From: an uncultured Alphaproteobacteria bacterium
Lineage (GTDB): Bacteria > Pseudomonadota > Alphaproteobacteria > Puniceispirillales > Puniceispirillaceae
Reading direction: 5' to 3'
Assembly: GCA_937924895.1 (NCBI GenBank)
Contig: CALEYP010000088.1
Coordinates: 1 to 23,083 of the forward strand
DNA: 23,083 nt
Below are positions 15,230-23,083 of the stretch, piece after piece. Below the pieces are notes generated by a model that was not told where the DNA came from, did no database searches, and saw only the letters and a program-made list of their open reading frames with translations. Position 1 is the stretch's first letter. The number at the start of each line of letters is the position of its first letter. Made by a program: the position numbers and the translations under genes.

Positions 15230-16537
15230 ATGTCAGGGGATTATAGGTTCGACACGCTGATGCTTCATGCCGGACAAGTGCCAGACAAACATACTGGTGC
15301 ACGCGCTGTGCCGATTTATCAGACAACCTCTTATGTCTTTCAAGATTCTGACCATGCAGCCGCCTTGTTTAACATGGAAGTTGGCGGTCATATCTACACA
15401 AGATTGACTAACCCTACCGTTGCAGCGCTAGAACAGCGTGTCGCAGCCCTAGAAGGCGGTGTCGCAGCCATTGCTGTATCATCTGGTATGTCTGCCCTTT
15501 TCTTGACAATCCTCGCATTGACAAGCGCCGGAGATCATATTGTCGCCTCCTCACAGATGTATGGCGCGAATGTGAACTTATTTGAACATACCCTCTCGCG
15601 CTATGGCATTGAGACTAGTTTCGTGGCGCCAAATGATGTCTCAGCTATCAAAGCGGCCATCCGTCCGAACACAAAGATGGTGTTTGGCGAGGTCATCGGA
15701 AACCCTGGCATGGATGTCATGGATGTTCCTGCTGTGGCGGAGGTCACAAAGGAAGCTGGCATCCCGCTTGTGATAGATGGCACCTTTAACACGCCATATT
15801 TATTCCGCCCGCTAGAGCATGGCGCTAATATCGTCATTCAGTCGCTTACCAAATGGATGGGTGGCCATGGTGTTGCTATGGGAGGCGCCATTATCGATGG
15901 TGGGAATTTTGATTGGGGTCAGAATGATAAATTCCCGACTTTGACAACTGCCCATTACGCCTTTCAAGGTGTGAATTTGTGGGAAGAATTTGGCCCAGCT
16001 GCCTTTAGCGCCCGTGTGCGGTCTGAGGGCATGTATAATGTGGGGCCATGCCTTAGCCCGACCAATGCGTTCCACCTACTGCAAGGGTTAGAGACTCTTT
16101 CACTTCGTATGGACCGCCATATCAGCAACACAGCTGCTATTTTGGAATTTCTAGAAGGTCATGAACAAATTGCGTGGGTAAAACATCCAACCATGACATC
16201 TCACCCAGACCATGAAGTTGCTGCACGGCTTATGCCAAAAGGCGCTGGCTCGATCATCACATGTGGGATCAAAGGCGGTCGGGAAGCAGGCAAAGCCTTT
16301 ATCGAAGCCGTACAGCTAGCCTCTCATCTGGCGAATGTGGGTGACGCCAAAACCTTAGTCATTCATCCGGGCAGCACAACGCATTCGCATCTCACGCCAG
16401 AGGCGATGATCGCCGGTGGCCTTACTGATGATATGCTACGCATTTCTGTAGGCTTAGAAGATCCTAAGGATATCATAGCTGACTTCAAAGCGGCTTTGCG
16501 TGTTGCGGCCAAAGCAGCAGATAAGGCAGGTGCCTAA
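15230..16537 (+). CDS. metY: O-acetylhomoserine sulfhydrylase / aminocarboxypropyltransferase MetY
   Basis: A 435-residue fold-type I PLP enzyme that replaces the acetyl group of O-acetylhomoserine with a thiol. Sulfide gives homocysteine; methanethiol gives methionine directly, an activity known for several family members. The PLP lysine is K208 in SLTKWMGGHG. Other family marks are LHAGQ near residue 13, YTRLTNPT, the SSGMSAL segment, SQMYGANVN and the aspartate in VIDGTFNTPY. The length of about 430 is typical of MetY and longer than MetB/MetC because of the GHGVAMGGAIIDGG region and its insertion. It is first in a plus-strand operon, its stop overlapping the next start (TAATG), and divergent from dmdA. 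That context points to methanethiol as a natural substrate, which is inference. Confidence 0.92.
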   Translation: MSGDYRFDTLMLHAGQVPDKHTGARAVPIYQTTSYVFQDSDHAAALFNMEVGGHIYTRLTNPTVAALEQRVAALEGGVAAIAVSSGMSALFLTILALTSAGDHIVASSQMYGANVNLFEHTLSRYGIETSFVAPNDVSAIKAAIRPNTKMVFGEVIGNPGMDVMDVPAVAEVTKEAGIPLVIDGTFNTPYLFRPLEHGANIVIQSLTKWMGGHGVAMGGAIIDGGNFDWGQNDKFPTLTTAHYAFQGVNLWEEFGPAAFSARVRSEGMYNVGPCLSPTNAFHLLQGLETLSLRMDRHISNTAAILEFLEGHEQIAWVKHPTMTSHPDHEVAARLMPKGAGSIITCGIKGGREAGKAFIEAVQLASHLANVGDAKTLVIHPGSTTHSHLTPEAMIAGGLTDDMLRISVGLEDPKDIIADFKAALRVAAKAADKAGA

Positions 16538-17331
16538 TGCGTATCGATTATGCCAATGAGAGCTGCTTCATTTCAACGGGAAGCAAAGCGTTTGACCCAA
16601 ATGCAAACACTCTCCTGTTCCTTCATGGTAGTGGCCAATCGCATTTGACATTTTTGCAACAAAGTCGCTTTTTTGCCAATCGCGGCTGGCAAAGCCTGAA
16701 TCCAGACATGCCTGGTCATGGTTATTCCACTGGCACGCCCCTATCTTCCATTGAAGAGATGGCTGACTGGTATATCGGGTTGCTTGATACCCTTGGCGTC
16801 GACAAAGTGTCACTCATTGGGCATTCGCAAGGTTGCCTTACCGCGCTTGAATTGGCCCATCGCTATCCCAACCGCATATCAAAAATTTGTTTCCTTGCCG
16901 GCGCCTTGGCCATCCCTGTGAATGATGCCTTGCTTGACCTTGCTACAACAAATCAAAGAGCGGCCTATGAAGCCATGGTAAATTGGGGACATGGCGCTGC
17001 ATCGCACCTCTATGACCATAGCTGGCCAGGGTTGACCCATATTGATCTTGGCAATCAGATCATGACGCAAAATGAAGATATGGCGCTAAGCGCTGATTTA
17101 ACATCATGCAATAATTATAAAAATGGGCCAGATGCCGCTGCCTCCATTAGCTGCGCAAGCCTTGTCATGATTGCTGGCAAAGATAAAATGACACCGGCCA
17201 AAGCGGGGCGCGCTCTGGCTGACAGCCTCCAAAATTGCGAAACACATATCCTAGCGGATTCCGGTCATTTCTTGCCATCTGAAAAACCTTATGAGGTCAA
17301 TCGCGCCTTGCGTGACTTCCTTACCCAATAG
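16537..17331 (+). CDS. Alpha/beta-fold hydrolase of unknown substrate
   Basis: A 264-residue cytosolic alpha/beta hydrolase without a signal peptide. The nucleophile elbow is GHSQG with S97, the likely acid is D216 in AGKDKMTPAKAG, and the histidine is H244 in DSGHFLP, giving a complete Ser-Asp-His triad. LHGSGQSHLTF near residue 29 supplies the oxyanion loop. It is too short and has the wrong elbow to be homoserine acetyltransferase MetX. Its start overlaps the metY stop by one base and the next gene follows after 22 bases, so it is made with sulfhydrylase and acyl-CoA enzymes. A thioesterase or esterase acting on a CoA or acyl intermediate is plausible, but I cannot assign a substrate. Confidence 0.85.
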   Translation: MRIDYANESCFISTGSKAFDPNANTLLFLHGSGQSHLTFLQQSRFFANRGWQSLNPDMPGHGYSTGTPLSSIEEMADWYIGLLDTLGVDKVSLIGHSQGCLTALELAHRYPNRISKICFLAGALAIPVNDALLDLATTNQRAAYEAMVNWGHGAASHLYDHSWPGLTHIDLGNQIMTQNEDMALSADLTSCNNYKNGPDAAASISCASLVMIAGKDKMTPAKAGRALADSLQNCETHILADSGHFLPSEKPYEVNRALRDFLTQ

Positions 17332-17353
17332 CATTGTTACAAAGAGTATAATT

Positions 17354-19711
17354 ATGAGACAGCTTCAAAAAATAGCCGTAATTGGTTCTGGCACAATGGG
17401 TTCAGCGATTGCTGGTCAAATTGCAAATGCCGGTCAGTCTGTGATGCTATTAGATTTAGCATCAGATGGTGATAACAGAAATGCCATTGCCCAATCAGCT
17501 ATTGATCGCCTGCTCGCCTCAGATCCCCCTGCCTTGATGCATAAAAAGCGGTCAACACTTATCGAAGTGGGCAATATCACAGATGATTTTGATAAATTAG
17601 CTGATTGCGATTGGATTATTGAAGCTGTTGTGGAACGTCTTGATATTAAAAAAGCGCTCTATAAGCGACTACATGAGACAATTGCTCCGCATTGTATTGT
17701 GACATCTAACACCTCTACCATTCCTATCAAATTGCTGGTTGAGGATATGGATGAGGATTTCACGAAACGATTTGCCATTACGCATTATTTCAATCCTGTT
17801 CGTTATATGAGGCTGCTTGAGCTTGTGCGCGGTGAGGCAACATCTGAAGATGTCATGGCTATGTTAGCAGATTATAACGACCGTGTTCTTGGTAAAGGCG
17901 TTGTGGCCTGCAATGATACACCTGGTTTCCTGGGTAACCGTGTGGGTGTCTTTGCCCTTCAGGTAGGCTTATCAGTTGCCGCAAAATGCGGCCTTACCGT
18001 TGAAGATGCGGATGCCCTTATGGGACGCCCTATGGGTATTCCCAAAACAGGTGTCTTCGGGCTTTATGACCTCATTGGGGTCGATTTGATGGCAGATGTG
18101 GTTGATACCTTAGCTACGATTCTACCTGAAAATGATGCTTTCCATGCCTTTGGGCAAATGCATAACCCTGTTCAACCCCTTATCAAAGACATGATTGCGT
18201 CAGGTTATACAGGTGATAAGGGCAAAGGCGGCTTCTATCGCTTAGATGAGGCAGAGGCTGAATTTGCGATTAATATCGCAGATGGCTCTGTGCGCCCTCG
18301 TCAAAAACAGCTTTGCAAAAAAGCCCTCATCGCGGCTGATATGCAAGCGCGCAACGAAGACCCCTTACCGATGCTAATTGACCCTGCCTTAGATGATACA
18401 GAGTTAGAGGCACAGCAAACAAAATTTGTCCGTACAGCCCTTGCCCATATTTTATCCTATGCGGCGTCTCTCTTGCCAGATGTGACACAATCCCCCCAAC
18501 AAATTGATGATGCGATGAAGCTTGGCTTCAATTGGGTAAAAGGCCCATTTGAGATGATGGATACGCTTGGTCATGATGTGACAAGAACGCTTATCACAGA
18601 GGCTGGCATCGAGGTACCAGCCAGCCTTGCCAGTGATGCGCCATTTTATGCCGTAGACGGACAGCAGCTCACTGTGAGTCATTTTGATGGTACATCAGCT
18701 ACCTATCACCCTGTGAATCTACCTGATGGTACAGTACGCTTCCATATGATGCGTCGCACCTTGCACCCGATCGCACAAAATGATGCAGCAAGCCTCTTTA
18801 CGATTGGCGATGATATCCGCTTGGTTGAATTTCATTCAAAGGCCAATGCCCTGACAGCACAATCAATGGAAATTGTGGCAAAGGCAGCAGCTCAGCCAGG
18901 ACGCGGCATAATCATTCACAATGATGCGCAACATTTCTCGGCTGGTGTTGACCTCAATGCCTTCCGCGCCATGATTGAAGCCGGTGATTGGTCTGGTATT
19001 GACCAGTTCCTCGATGATTTCCAACAAGCTGTAAAACAGCTAAAATATTGCCCTGTGCCTGTGATCGGAGCGCCATCTGGCCTTGCGATTGGTGGCGGCT
19101 TTGAGGTGTTGGCCCATTGTGACAAGCTGATTGCGCATGCCAACTCTGTCCTTGGATTGGTTGAATCAGGCGTTGGGGTTGTCCCTGGTGGTGGCGGTGT
19201 CAAAGAAAGCTATTGGCGCTGGTATCAAGCCACAAATGACTGGGGCAAGGCCGCATGGCAGACTTGGATGCAGATCGGTTATGGCCTAACAGGCACATCG
19301 CCAGAGCTGAGTGCGAAATACCACTATTTCTTGCCAGAGCGTGATCTGAGCGTAATGAATAGAGATAAGCTTATCACAAGCTCTCTTGCTGAAATTGAAG
19401 CCATGATTACAGCCGGCTATGAGGCGCCAGATGCCCCTGGCTTTACGCTGGCACCGTTTGCGCTGCGGGCAGATATGGCCGCCTTTATGGACAAAGGCAT
19501 CGCTGACGGCCTCTTCTTCCCTCATGATAAAACAACAGCGATGGCTATTGCTACGATTGTCACGGCAGATGAGGCAGAGGACATACGCACACTCTCAGAA
19601 GATGAGATGTTCGCTCGTGAGAGACGCGCTTTTTTAACGCTTGCCAAAACAGCGCCAACACATGAACGTATTCAAACAATGCTTGATGATGGTGCACCGG
19701 TGCGGAACTAA
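17354..19711 (+). CDS. Fused 3-hydroxyacyl-CoA dehydrogenase / enoyl-CoA hydratase (FadN-like)
   Basis: A 785-residue bifunctional beta-oxidation enzyme with the domain order reversed relative to FadB/FadJ: dehydrogenase first, hydratase last, as in Bacillus FadN. The NAD-binding GxGxxG is at residues 11-16 (GSGTMG), followed by SNTSTIPI, the catalytic histidine about H144 in THYFNPVRYM, and NDTPGFLGNRVG. The two C-terminal dehydrogenase helical domains span roughly 190-440. The crotonase domain begins near 490: oxyanion segment HFSAGVDLN (527-535), then the two catalytic glutamates E584 in GGGFE and E604 in GLVESG, spaced 20 apart as in crotonase. The start at 17354 is preferred to the ATG at 17291, which lies inside the hydrolase gene. 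It could serve general beta-oxidation or hydrate methylthioacryloyl-CoA like DmdD. Confidence 0.88.
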   Translation: MRQLQKIAVIGSGTMGSAIAGQIANAGQSVMLLDLASDGDNRNAIAQSAIDRLLASDPPALMHKKRSTLIEVGNITDDFDKLADCDWIIEAVVERLDIKKALYKRLHETIAPHCIVTSNTSTIPIKLLVEDMDEDFTKRFAITHYFNPVRYMRLLELVRGEATSEDVMAMLADYNDRVLGKGVVACNDTPGFLGNRVGVFALQVGLSVAAKCGLTVEDADALMGRPMGIPKTGVFGLYDLIGVDLMADVVDTLATILPENDAFHAFGQMHNPVQPLIKDMIASGYTGDKGKGGFYRLDEAEAEFAINIADGSVRPRQKQLCKKALIAADMQARNEDPLPMLIDPALDDTELEAQQTKFVRTALAHILSYAASLLPDVTQSPQQIDDAMKLGFNWVKGPFEMMDTLGHDVTRTLITEAGIEVPASLASDAPFYAVDGQQLTVSHFDGTSATYHPVNLPDGTVRFHMMRRTLHPIAQNDAASLFTIGDDIRLVEFHSKANALTAQSMEIVAKAAAQPGRGIIIHNDAQHFSAGVDLNAFRAMIEAGDWSGIDQFLDDFQQAVKQLKYCPVPVIGAPSGLAIGGGFEVLAHCDKLIAHANSVLGLVESGVGVVPGGGGVKESYWRWYQATNDWGKAAWQTWMQIGYGLTGTSPELSAKYHYFLPERDLSVMNRDKLITSSLAEIEAMITAGYEAPDAPGFTLAPFALRADMAAFMDKGIADGLFFPHDKTTAMAIATIVTADEAEDIRTLSEDEMFARERRAFLTLAKTAPTHERIQTMLDDGAPVRN

Positions 19712-19754
19712 TGAGACCGAAATCGTGCTGTTAGATGTGTAGATGGGGGAAAAA

Positions 19755-21386
19755 ATGAGTTTTACCTATGATAATGATAAATATAACGCCTTTGCCAATC
19801 AAGAAGCCAATTATGTCCCTTTGACACCCCTCTCCTTCTTGCCACGCACGGCTTTGATGTTTGGTGAGAAACCGTCTGTTATCTACGGCACAAGACGTTA
19901 TAATTGGGCCCAAACCTATGATAGATGCCGCGCCTTGGCTTCAAGTTTGGTTAAGCATGGCCTGCAACGTCATGATACTGTGGCTGTGATTGCCGCAAAC
20001 ACACCGGAATTGGTCGAATGTCATTTTGGCGTTGCTATGGCTGGCGGTGTCTTGAACACGATCAATGTACGACTTGATGCGAGCACAATTGCCTATATCC
20101 TCAATCATGGGGAAGCGCGCTTTCTCCTTACAGATACAGGCTTTTCAAGCACTGTGAAAGATGCCCTTGCTGAGATTGGTAGAGATGATATCACGGTAAT
20201 TGATATCATTGATACAGAAGCCGGAAGCCCAGGTGAAACACTTGGCAAGCTTGATTATGAAGCGTTCATTGCCCTAGGTGACAGCCAGTATGACTGGCAG
20301 ATGCCACAAGATGAATGGGAGCCGCTAAGCCTTAATTATACCTCAGGCACAAGTGGAAAACCAAAAGGCGTGGTTTATCATCATCGCGGTTCATATTTGA
20401 TGTCTATGGGTACAATCACAGATTGGAATTTGCCACGTCATCCCTCATATCTTTATACGGTACCGATGTTCCATTGTAATGGGTGGGGCCATGCCTGGAC
20501 AATGACAGCGCTGGCTGGCACCATTATCTGTATCAGACAGATTACCGCTGCTGAAATCTACAACCAGCTTCATGCGCATAATATTACCTATTTTGGCGGT
20601 GCACCGATTGTATTGGGAATGCTTGTCAATGCAGATGACGCTGATCGTAAGCCACTATCTCAGACCGTTGAAGTGATGACAGCAGGCGCCCCTCCGCCAG
20701 CCGCTATATTAGAGGCTGTTGAAGCCCTTGGTTTTAACGTGACACAGGTTTACGGCCTGACCGAAACCTATGGTCATACGATTATGTGTAGCTGGAATGA
20801 TGACTGGGATAGCCTTGATTTTGCTGAAAAAGCAAACATCAAGGCACGCCAAGGCGCTGCCATGGTTCATACAGATTCCATGCGCGTTGTCGATTTGAAT
20901 AGCGGTGAAGATGTGCCTGCTGATGGCCAAACAATGGGTGAAATTTGGATTCGTGGTAACACCATCATGAAGGGCTATTTGAAGGATGATGCCGCCACAA
21001 AAGCAACCTTAGGTGATGGCTGGCTTCGTTCTGGTGATCTTGGTGTGATGCATCAAGGTGGCTATATGGAAGTCAAAGATAGACTGAAAGATATTATCAT
21101 TTCTGGTGGCGAAAACATCTCATCTGTAGAGATTGAATCAGTTTTGCATCGTCATCCATCTGTTGCACTTGCTGCGGTAGTGGCAAAGAAGGATGAAAAA
21201 TGGGGAGAAGTCCCTTGTGCCTATGTTGAATTAAAAGAAGGGTGTGATGCGACGGAAGATGAGATTATTGGCTTCTGCCGCGAACATTTAGCCGGCTTTA
21301 AGCGCCCGAAACAAGTTGTGTTTGGGACCTTGCCAAAAACTGCCACCGGCAAAATTCAGAAATTTGAATTACGCCAAGCACAATAA
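19755..21386 (+). CDS. Acyl-CoA ligase (AMP-forming), possible DmdB
   Basis: A 543-residue member of the acyl-adenylate (ANL) superfamily that activates a carboxylic acid to its CoA thioester through an acyl-AMP. Visible motifs: P-loop TSGTSGKPKG from residue 196, the FHCNGWGH segment with H240 and W244, YGLTETYG, GDGWLRSGDLG, the hinge DRLKDIIISGGENIS, and the C-terminal lysine in PKTATGKIQK. The HxxxW pair matches the spacing of active-site residues reported for the MMPA-CoA ligase DmdB, but this motif is shared by many medium-chain ligases. I chose ATG 19755 because GGGGGA precedes it; ATG 19743 four codons upstream has no good site. With dmdA nearby, methylmercaptopropionate is a good substrate candidate; short- or medium-chain fatty acids are alternatives. 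Confidence 0.85.
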   Translation: MSFTYDNDKYNAFANQEANYVPLTPLSFLPRTALMFGEKPSVIYGTRRYNWAQTYDRCRALASSLVKHGLQRHDTVAVIAANTPELVECHFGVAMAGGVLNTINVRLDASTIAYILNHGEARFLLTDTGFSSTVKDALAEIGRDDITVIDIIDTEAGSPGETLGKLDYEAFIALGDSQYDWQMPQDEWEPLSLNYTSGTSGKPKGVVYHHRGSYLMSMGTITDWNLPRHPSYLYTVPMFHCNGWGHAWTMTALAGTIICIRQITAAEIYNQLHAHNITYFGGAPIVLGMLVNADDADRKPLSQTVEVMTAGAPPPAAILEAVEALGFNVTQVYGLTETYGHTIMCSWNDDWDSLDFAEKANIKARQGAAMVHTDSMRVVDLNSGEDVPADGQTMGEIWIRGNTIMKGYLKDDAATKATLGDGWLRSGDLGVMHQGGYMEVKDRLKDIIISGGENISSVEIESVLHRHPSVALAAVVAKKDEKWGEVPCAYVELKEGCDATEDEIIGFCREHLAGFKRPKQVVFGTLPKTATGKIQKFELRQAQ

Positions 21387-21408
21387 GTGTCGCTAAGGAC
21401 AGTAATTA

Positions 21409-21437
21409 AAAAAGGCCAAGCAATGCTTGGCCTTTTT
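21409..21437. terminator. bidirectional terminator between ligase and dehydrogenase genes
   Basis: A 13-bp perfect stem (AAAAAGGCCAAGC at 21409-21421 and GCTTGGCCTTTTT at 21425-21437) with a three-base loop lies between convergent stops at 21386 and 21439. A and T tracts on both sides allow it to work in both directions. Being this close to the dehydrogenase stop, it separates two transcripts rather than linking them. Confidence 0.92.
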
Positions 21438-21438
21438 C

Positions 21439-23083
21439 TTATGCAGTAAGCTGTTCCAAAGATAAGTGATGAATGGCATGACCCGCCTTTGTAATCGTTT
21501 TTGCAAAAGCTGCCACTTGCGGGAGTGACAGCGCCGTAAAGAGCGATAAACTTGCCATTTTATTGTCTAGAAAGGCGGTGTCAGCCTCTGGCTTTTCTAA
21601 GGCAGATGCCGCATAGAGACCCTGACGAAGTAACATCCAGCCACCTGTCAAGGTGCCAAGCATCATGAGATATGGCACACCAGCCGCGGCGGCAAAGCGT
21701 GGCTGATTTTGCTGGCTTAGCAAAAACGCAACGGCATCTTCTGTCGCCTGGCAAGCCACTTCTAATTCACTAGCCAATTCTGATAAAATCACGTTATCAG
21801 ACAAGACTTGCGCAATATCTGATCGAATATCTGCCAGCAGCAACGTAATTTCGGCCCCGCCATCTCGTAACGTCTTTCTGAACACCAAATCATTTGATTG
21901 GATGGCAGTTGTGCCTTCGTAAATCGGCAGAATACGAGCGTCACGATAATGCTGCGCGGCACCCGTTTCCTCAATGAAGCCCATCCCCCCATGAATTTGT
22001 ACATTGTGAGACGTCATAATGAGGGATTGCTCAGTCAGCCAGCCTTTGATGATAGGAATCATAAAGTCCGCCCGCTGCTGTATGGCCGCATCTCCCTCTT
22101 CAGCCTTATCAAGTAAAGCTGCACCATAGAGCATCAAAGCGCGCATCGCTTCACTTTCTGCCTTCATCTGACCAATCAGCCTTGTGACGTCTGGATGATG
22201 GATAATCGGACTGCCAGCCTCTGCTTCAAGCGGTGTGCCTTGCACACGTGTGACGGCATAGGAAATGGCTTGTTGAAGGGCGCGATCACATAAGGCAAGG
22301 CCTTGCAACCCAACATTAAAGCGCGCATGGTTCATCATCCCAAACATAATGGCAAGGCCTTGATTTTCTTCGCCGACCAAATAGCCCACAGCGCCACCCT
22401 TATCGCCATATTGCAACACGGCCGTTGGTGATCCTTTGATGCCGAGTTTCTTTTCAATCGAAACACATGTCACATCGTTTTGCGCGCCAAGGCTGCCATC
22501 GTCATTGACCAAAAATTTTGGAACGATAAAGACAGATATGCCCTTATGGCCCGCGGGGGCATCTGGTGTTCTAGCAAGCACAAGATGGACGATATTCTCA
22601 GCCATATCATGCTCACCATAGGTGATGTATATTTTTTGTCCTGAAATCAGGTAATGATCGCCCTGTTTCACAGCTTTTGTTTTGATAGCCGCCAAATCTG
22701 TCCCCGCTTGCGGCTCTGTCAAATTCATAGTGCCTGTCCAACGGCCTTCGATCATAGGTGGCAGAAAGAGGCTTTTTTGGTCCTCTGAGGCTGAATGTTG
22801 GAGCGCCGAAATAAGGCCCTGCGTTAGCAAATGACACAATGAAAATGCCATGTTCGAGGCTTGCCACATCTCATTGACGCATGAGGAGAGTGCAAGAGAT
22901 AATGCCTGCCCGCCATAGGCCTCGCTAGCTTCCATTGATGTCCAGCCACCTTCTGACAACTGCTGATAAGCAGCGGCAAAGCCTTCAGGTGTTTGAACAG
23001 ACCCATCCTCAAAATGCTTCGCGCCTCCTGCCTTATCGGCCTGATGATTAAGCGGCGCTAACACATCACCTGCTAATTTCGCA
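21439..23083 (-). CDS. Acyl-CoA dehydrogenase, DmdC-like (5' end beyond window)
   Basis: The visible 547 residues belong to the long (about 590-600 residue) acyl-CoA dehydrogenase group that includes DmdC, which oxidises MMPA-CoA to methylthioacryloyl-CoA with FAD. The frame stays open to the right edge; the residues before an internal GTG at 23064 (reading AKLAGD, then VLAPLN) fit the family, so about 50 residues are missing. Landmarks: TGTMNLTEPQAGTDL and SGQKIYITYGEHD for flavin and substrate binding, KLGIKGSPTAVLQY, the QIHGGMGF segment, and PIYEGTTAIQSNDL with the probable catalytic base glutamate. A C-terminal extension domain typical of the group is present. It converges on the ligase gene. 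General fatty acyl-CoA oxidation remains an alternative. Confidence 0.87.
   Translation of the reverse strand, partial: AKLAGDVLAPLNHQADKAGGAKHFEDGSVQTPEGFAAAYQQLSEGGWTSMEASEAYGGQALSLALSSCVNEMWQASNMAFSLCHLLTQGLISALQHSASEDQKSLFLPPMIEGRWTGTMNLTEPQAGTDLAAIKTKAVKQGDHYLISGQKIYITYGEHDMAENIVHLVLARTPDAPAGHKGISVFIVPKFLVNDDGSLGAQNDVTCVSIEKKLGIKGSPTAVLQYGDKGGAVGYLVGEENQGLAIMFGMMNHARFNVGLQGLALCDRALQQAISYAVTRVQGTPLEAEAGSPIIHHPDVTRLIGQMKAESEAMRALMLYGAALLDKAEEGDAAIQQRADFMIPIIKGWLTEQSLIMTSHNVQIHGGMGFIEETGAAQHYRDARILPIYEGTTAIQSNDLVFRKTLRDGGAEITLLLADIRSDIAQVLSDNVILSELASELEVACQATEDAVAFLLSQQNQPRFAAAAGVPYLMMLGTLTGGWMLLRQGLYAASALEKPEADTAFLDNKMASLSLFTALSLPQVAAFAKTITKAGHAIHHLSLEQLTA

Noticed and set aside
16537..17331. 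Homoserine acetyltransferase MetX as identity of the hydrolase after metY
   Set aside because: MetX is about 100 residues longer and has a different elbow (GGSMGG); here the elbow is GHSQG.
17291..17353. Upstream start of the fused dehydrogenase/hydratase inside the hydrolase gene
   Set aside because: It adds 21 residues without family match; the NAD-binding strand starts normally just after the ATG at 17354.
1..23083. Mobile elements, CRISPR arrays, defence systems, prophage, tRNA or rRNA genes
   Set aside because: No transposase, repeat-spacer pattern, integrase, phage protein or recognisable RNA gene was seen; the window is housekeeping and sulfur/Moco metabolism.

Overview
The window looks like a chromosome segment of a free-living marine alphaproteobacterium. 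The reasons are a metC gene divergent from an aapJQMP amino-acid ABC transporter (an order known from rhizobia), a DMSP demethylase, and moderate base composition. A SAR116-type (Puniceispirillum-like) organism is my best guess; this is inference from gene content, not a database match. The genes are close-packed, with no gene-free stretch over 300 bases. I see no tRNA, rRNA, CRISPR array, insertion sequence or phage gene.

Layout from the left. (1) Positions 69-2037: a strong sigma70-like promoter drives a cysK-like PLP synthase and an overlapping 3-mercaptopyruvate sulfurtransferase, closed by a bidirectional terminator. (2) Positions 2049-6211, minus strand: aapJQMP, with a terminator-like hairpin between the binding-protein gene aapJ and aapQ. 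(3) Positions 6368-7549, plus strand: a cystathionine beta-lyase gene divergent from aapJ, whose 3' end overlaps an RNA helicase gene tail to tail. (4) Positions 7489-12839, minus strand: a molybdenum-cofactor run moaA-mobB-moeA-moaD-moaE, then an RhlE-type helicase. (5) Positions 13038-13859, plus strand: a lone TupA-type tungstate-binding protein gene divergent from moaA. (6) Positions 13901-15010, minus strand: dmdA, DMSP demethylase. (7) Positions 15230-21386, plus strand and divergent from dmdA: metY (O-acetylhomoserine sulfhydrylase), an alpha/beta hydrolase, a fused 3-hydroxyacyl-CoA dehydrogenase/enoyl-CoA hydratase, and a DmdB-like acyl-CoA ligase. (8) Positions 21439-23083, minus strand: a DmdC-like acyl-CoA dehydrogenase cut by the window edge, facing the ligase across a bidirectional terminator.

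How the genes may work together. Five genes handle reduced sulfur (cysK-like, sseA, metC, dmdA, metY). Regions 6-8 could form one functional unit. DmdA would demethylate DMSP to methylmercaptopropionate (MMPA). The ligase, dehydrogenase and hydratase domains supply the reaction types needed to degrade MMPA through CoA thioesters to methanethiol. MetY could then capture methanethiol directly as methionine. The individual protein families are well supported; the joint pathway, and the roles of the hydrolase and fused protein in it, are inference. The most unusual points are this DMSP/methionine layout, the unexplained hydrolase inside it, and the tungstate-binding protein that stands beside Moco genes without a visible permease or ATPase.
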